From contig OX421961.1 in NCBI GenBank assembly GCA_949128115.1, positions 119,973,050-120,037,049 on the forward strand: a stretch of DNA of 64,000 nt. Direction: 5' to 3'. The stretch's first letter is position 1. Each line of letters begins with the position of its first letter. The stretch is from Anaspis maculata (Eukaryota > Arthropoda > Insecta > Coleoptera > Scraptiidae). The notes under the pieces were generated by a model. It searched no databases and was not told where the DNA came from. It saw only the letters and a list, made by a program, of their open reading frames with translations. A program made the position numbers and the translations under genes. This document shows, one piece after another, positions 59,585 to 64,000 of the stretch.

Positions 59585-61683
59585 TATAGATATGGCTCCA
59601 GCATGGAGCGTGAAATGCTCTAAATAGTTTTTGGTTGTCACCTGTCAAACGAAAGTGTGATACCGTCAAAAAATGATGGGGATTATTTCTCACTGAACTC
59701 GACATGCAGTATCAGTATGTCGGTCAATATGGTCAGTCATATTTCGCGTGTTTTTTCCATACATTGAAAGCTAAATTTTTAAGGATGACCCATGATGTCT
59801 CAAAAGTAGCGCATTCCGACCTACTAAGGTGCATGGAATCTTTCATGGACCACACAAACAATCGCAAATAATTATTTGACCTTTTTTGAAGTTAAAAAAA
59901 GGTACGTAGTCCCTATAAAAAGGTGTAAGATTGAATTTTGTTGAAGAAATTTTTGAAGGAATTTGGGGCGAGCTGGAAATTCGGTTTCTTTGTTCAGAAT
60001 TTGATTAGATGCAACGAACTAAAATTCCCCATGTTTTCGAGTTGTAGTTTTTTCTGTAGGAGGTCAACGATATAGAAAGTTACAATTTTCGAAGTTGTCG
60101 AAATTGTTTTTTTTTCACCGGTTCTTATAACTTTGAGGTCGAGGAATACAGTGCGGTAGATCTCATGGGTATGCGTTGCATTAGTGACGTAGCAGGTGGC
60201 TGGGAACAAATCGTGTGGATATTTCAGGTCAAAAAACTCTCAGTTCTCTCCCTGGATTTGAAGTTATTCATTTGGACAAGTCTGGTATCGTATAAATTGT
60301 ACAAAACGAGTCCATTTATGACCACAAAAATTGTGAAAAAACCGAATAGGTTCAGAATGCAATGATCACGATTTTTTATGGCGGTACCACACCACCGGGA
60401 TCGATTCTCCCCGGCGTATTTTTTTTTTGATTTTCCTGTTTATCGCTTCCGTTGAAGCCGTTGTTGTTACGTAAATTCTACGCGAGCCGGCAACGCCGCG
60501 CGCTTCCTGAATCCTTCGCCCCGCACCGGCCCCGCTGCCTTCCAACGCATGCACCGCAAGGAGCGCCGCACACAGCACAAAGCACACGACAAGAGACAAG
60601 AGCTCGATAAAATCGCGTCATCTGCGCCACGGCGGCGCGTAATCCGAATAAAATTTGGTTACATTTCGTTATGTTTGTACAGTAAAATATCCGCAACACA
60701 GAAGAAAATTGGCGAAGAAAAAATTCTCTCTGTGAGCGCAGACGATATTAAAAATTGCATAGTGGGTTGCATAAGATGGAAAGGCCGCACGTGGATTTTT
60801 TTCATTCAAAAGCCGCTCGAAGGACCAAATTTTTTTTAAAGAGTCTTTCACTTGTTTTTGACCGCTGTCTTTAATTGGGGCTGCGCATCTTGCATTGCCA
60901 CAGCGCCACTTCCGAATAATCGGGGATGGAGAAAAAATGTCATGGCAACAATCAAAGATAGCGCTGCTGGGGGAAGGGGGGTTTCGGGGTGGTGTCCACG
61001 TTCCAGGGTCGTTTGCAGCTCAGCGGGATTTTCCAAAAGTAATAATTATTATGTTGGGAAAAATTACAGGTGTTTTTTTCCCACACGAAAATAAGCCGAA
61101 ATCGTAGAGGGATTAGGAATATGCATACGTTCAGGTGTTCCAGCATTTTATACAGAAAAAGTAATCCTAGATCCCGAGCTAGACTTCATGACTAGACGAG
61201 ACTACTTGATGCGATTTGTCTGATTTTGCAAAATTCGATTTTTTTACAGCTTTCACCACCAATTATTGCTTCACTCACTGGTTGGATCAACCAAAGGTTA
61301 TGATCCCAAAACGTAGCGGTGGCTGTATTAGGTATAAACTGTTTGGGAAATAATGAGACAGATGCAATCAACTTTATTTTGAGGAAGACAAAGTTATTGA
61401 AAAAATGGATATCACCGCTGTATTACTGGTTGCCTAGGTGTTTTCAGATTTTTTCTGAATTTAACTCGTTTTACCTAAATGCATATTACTATTTGTTTTT
61501 GTCTAAAATTCATTAATTGAATGAAAAGAGTAATATTAGGTGAGGTTTAGAAGTATTATCGCTACAGCAAAAATTTTTACCCTACCCCTACCCTATAGGC
61601 ATGTCAAACTTGGAAGTGTGTTCGACTAAATTATCCATCAAAAAGATTGAAAACCTCGTCGAAAACTATAAATTATTAAACTG
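59585..61683. other. Unassigned sequence with a CpG-rich patch
   Basis: A CpG-rich segment lies at 60400-60650. A minus-strand frame there looks like a signal peptide but lacks an ATG (see rejected items). No exon of BRF1 could be found. The remainder is AT-rich. Confidence 0.35.
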
Positions 61684-61833
61684 AGTAACTGCGGGTTCCA
61701 CCAAAACTCTGCGAATTGAATTTGATCCGAGTTAGTTGTTAAGCAACTGGCCTTGCTATTGGCTGTGACATAGCGACTAACTCTGACTAAAGTTAATTCG
61801 GTCATAAAACTTTTGGTCGAACCCGCAGTAACT
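61684..61833. mobile_element. 150 bp MITE, AGTAACTGCGGGTTC ends
   Basis: AGTAACTGCGGGTTCCACCA AAA at the left is mirrored by TTTTGGTCGAACCCGCAGTA ACT at the right. Inner blocks (GAGTTAGT and ACTAACTC) pair as well. Confidence 0.75.
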
Positions 61834-62573
61834 ATGTATGTTATATTTTAGGGGTTTTTCACATGACGTTTGTGGGTTGGTCGTTCTGGAGGAGTGGAGG
61901 GAAGGGTGTTTTTACTAACTGATGTTTGTGGTAATACACCTGTACGTACATTGAACAGCCAGCCTGCTGTTTTGAACAATGAGATGAACAGTCAATAAAA
62001 TTACCTGCCCGGTTTAAATTGCTCATTAATGTTCAATAAAAAATCTATAAATCCAAAGAAATCACATTCAAGTACCCAGTTACTTGTCTCGTGTTTATAT
62101 GAAAAGAAACAACTTAGTGGTTTATAGACTGTAATAATAATTACGTAAAATATAGGTAGGTATACCTATCCGAGAACGTTCCGTTTATCCATACACACCG
62201 CAAATTGATAATTATAATCAGAAATGACCTCCAATAAAGGTGAAGTCATGTGTGAAATGAGATCAAGTATCCCATCATTTTTCTAATGCAACGTAATGGT
62301 GTACTTATTTAACGTGAGAAAATGATTTCGTGTTCGAAATGAAATGAAAAAATTCCAAATTGGCCAAAAATTGTTGCAGCTAGTAGGTAATCAGGTGGGC
62401 ACTCGTTTTTATTTTCCATTATTTTTTTGCGTGACGCGATGATAATTCAACGAGGAGAAAATACCCGTACAATCATTGGCTGCTAGTTTTATGCAAATGT
62501 TAATATAAGATTGATCGTTACGATTTATTGGTTATTTATACACAAAATAACCATCAAATTAATTATTCCATTC

Positions 62574-62810
62574 ATATATAGGGTGTTTCAGGCGATAGTA
62601 GCAAAAATGTAACTGTTATTCCGTCAAAATATGACGAAAACGTATTGCATAGAACATTTTGCATCGATCGGCCTCATGACAAAAACACAGCCCTTCAAAG
62701 TTCACTTTTTTCGTATTTTAAAACTTCTACGCCACTGGTTGGATTCCCTCAAAATTTGGCAGGCAGGTAGATAATTTTCGACAAACCAGCTTATGCTGAA
62801 TTTAGGCCCA
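62574..62810. mobile_element. Internally deleted copy of the 42203-42788 foldback family
   Basis: Begins TATATAGGGTGTTTCAGGCG ATAGTAGCAAAAA, continues CAAAATATGACGAAAACGTA and CAGCCCTTCAAAGTTCACTT as in 42203-42330, then jumps to CTACGCCACTGGTTGGATTC and the ACCAGCTTATGCTGAATT part. The second arm is missing; a possible terminal remnant is CACCCTGG at 62809. Confidence 0.7.
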
Positions 62811-62892
62811 CCCTGGACAATAATTACAATACTAGGTGCAAATATTATAAAACAAGTGAGTATGCCTTCACAATGTGAAAATTGTGAAAGTT

Positions 62893-63960
62893 GCATTTTT
62901 TTTGTTTGTGGGCGGGAGCTGGAGGCGGCGACTAATCAAAAGTGGCCTATCTCTTCCCATTTTTAGTCAGCTATCTATATAGCGGAACAATTAGATCGCT
63001 TTGTTTTCAGGGTTATGTTTTACATTTATCTCTTACTTTGGGGGCGGCGTGTGGGAGCGGCAGAGTTTGGCAAAGAAATTCTCCCACAGTTTGAGTTGGG
63101 AGTTTCTGAATGTTTGAGGCAACATTAAAATGTAAATCAGTGGAAATTATTGAAAGATGCACTTTTTTTCTTTTGGGGGTGGAAGTTGGGGGCGGCGCCA
63201 TATCAAAAGTAGCCTATTCTTTCCCATTTTTAGTTATCCAAGTGGTTAGTTATTTTTAGTTAGTTCTTCCATATAGCGAAAGAATTAGATCGTTATGTCT
63301 TCGGGTTTATGTTTTTCATTCATCTCTCACTTGAGGGCAGCGTGTGGGGGCGGCAGCATTCAGCAAAGTAACTGTTGCACAGTTTGAGTTGGGAGTTTCT
63401 AATTTCTAAATGTAAGGGGAATATGACAATCAGTGAATATTGTGAAAGTTGTATTTTTTTCGTTTGGAGGCAGCAGCTGGAGGCGGCGGCTAATTAAAAG
63501 TGGCCTATCATTTTCCAATTTTAGTCAGCTATCAATATAGTGAAAGAATTAGATCGCTATGTCTTCAGGTTCATGTTTTACATTTATTTCTCACTTTGGG
63601 GACGGCGTGTGGGAGCGGTGGAGTTTGGCAAAGAATTTCTTGCACAAGTTGAGTCAAGAGTTTCTAATTGTTCGAGGTAACATTATCAGCTGAATCAGTG
63701 AAAATTGTTGAAAGTTGCACTTTTTTCTTTTGGGTGCGGAAGCTGGAGGCGGCGCCATATCAAAAGTAGCCTATCCTTTCCCATTTTTAGTCAGCTATTT
63801 ATATACCGAGAGAATCAGATCGCTATGTCTTCAGGTTTATGTTTTTCATTTTGAAGTGATTGGGGGCGGTTTTTAGCAGTTTTTTCATGTCGGCGGCGCA
63901 TATTGAAGACGGAATGTTTCTTGGCTCAAGTTTATAAGTGGCAACCATGTATTATTCAAA
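62893..63960. repeat. Tandem array with alternating 266 and 292 bp spacing
   Basis: The anchor GGAGCTGGAGGCGGCG (or a close variant) after a T-rich run occurs at units starting about 62893, 63159, 63451 and 63717. Spacing is 266, 292, 266, so the higher-order unit is a 558 bp dimer. Shared blocks are CATTTTTAGTCAGCTAT, AATTAGATCGCTATGTCTTC and TGAGTTGGGAGTTTCT. The array appears to decay after about 63860. Confidence 0.8.
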
Positions 63961-64000
63961 AAATGAGAACACCAGAGCATCAGGTCTGCTAGAAAGTGCA

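Noticed and set aside
60366..60599. Minus-strand frame resembling a signal peptide (SLVVCFVLCAALLAVHA..)
   Set aside because: The frame has no ATG: an in-frame TGA lies just upstream, and I found no convincing upstream splice acceptor. It may be a composition effect of the CpG-rich patch, though a spliced first exon is not excluded.
44063..64000. Search for the next BRF1 exon (second cyclin fold)
   Set aside because: No plus-strand frame with the expected phase and sequence was recognised; a very short exon could have been missed.

Overview
The window reads as nuclear DNA of an insect. Coding exons are short and scattered, with GT..AG introns from 57 bp to 22 kb. One gene is an insect-type odorant receptor (7tm_6), a family specific to insects. 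The intergenic and intronic DNA is AT-rich and crowded with foldback elements, MITEs, a SINE, a non-LTR retrotransposon remnant and a Penelope-like remnant. I cannot fix the order from sequence alone.

Genes. (1) Plus strand, 1878-24592: the last two exons of a gene whose product looks like the cytoplasmic tail of a membrane adhesion receptor. They are separated by a 22.2 kb intron, the tail ends in a PDZ-binding ESTV, and an AT-rich 3' UTR runs to about 25445. (2) Plus strand, 19440-21242, inside that intron: a complete seven-exon odorant receptor gene (predicted 394 aa), all splice phases agreeing. (3) Plus strand, from 31693: the first three coding exons of the TFIIIB subunit BRF1 (31693-31906, 31964-32188, 43958-44062). 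The rest of BRF1 is not found in the window. (4) Minus strand, 56384-45533: a five-exon BTB-BACK-PHR gene of the BTBD6/lute group (predicted 535 aa). It lies downstream of BRF1 exon 3 on the opposite strand, so if BRF1 is intact it sits inside a BRF1 intron.

Repeats. The most striking content is a set of long inverted-repeat (foldback) elements whose ends begin (T)ACAGGGTG. They lie at 5503-6550, 27741-28151, 36673-37751, 38332-40574, 41951-43209 (with two more nested inside), 51933-52305 and 53123-54093, with a deleted copy at 62574-62810. Several unrelated-looking families share an internal block resembling GAGATACAGCCCTTCAAAGTT. BRF1 intron 2 (11.8 kb) is built largely of such elements. 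A separate 2.85 kb element (33778-36625) has terminal inverted repeats made of a minisatellite around a 390-396 bp higher-order repeat, flanked by a 7 bp target duplication. A Penelope-like remnant (57663-58495) has a broken GIY-YIG domain between inverted arms that each carry a hammerhead-like motif. The right edge (62893-63960) is a tandem array with alternating 266/292 bp spacing.

All gene models come from reading frames, splice consensus and remembered family features; no searches were run. Coordinates of repeat ends are good to a few bases where a terminal repeat was visible and approximate elsewhere.
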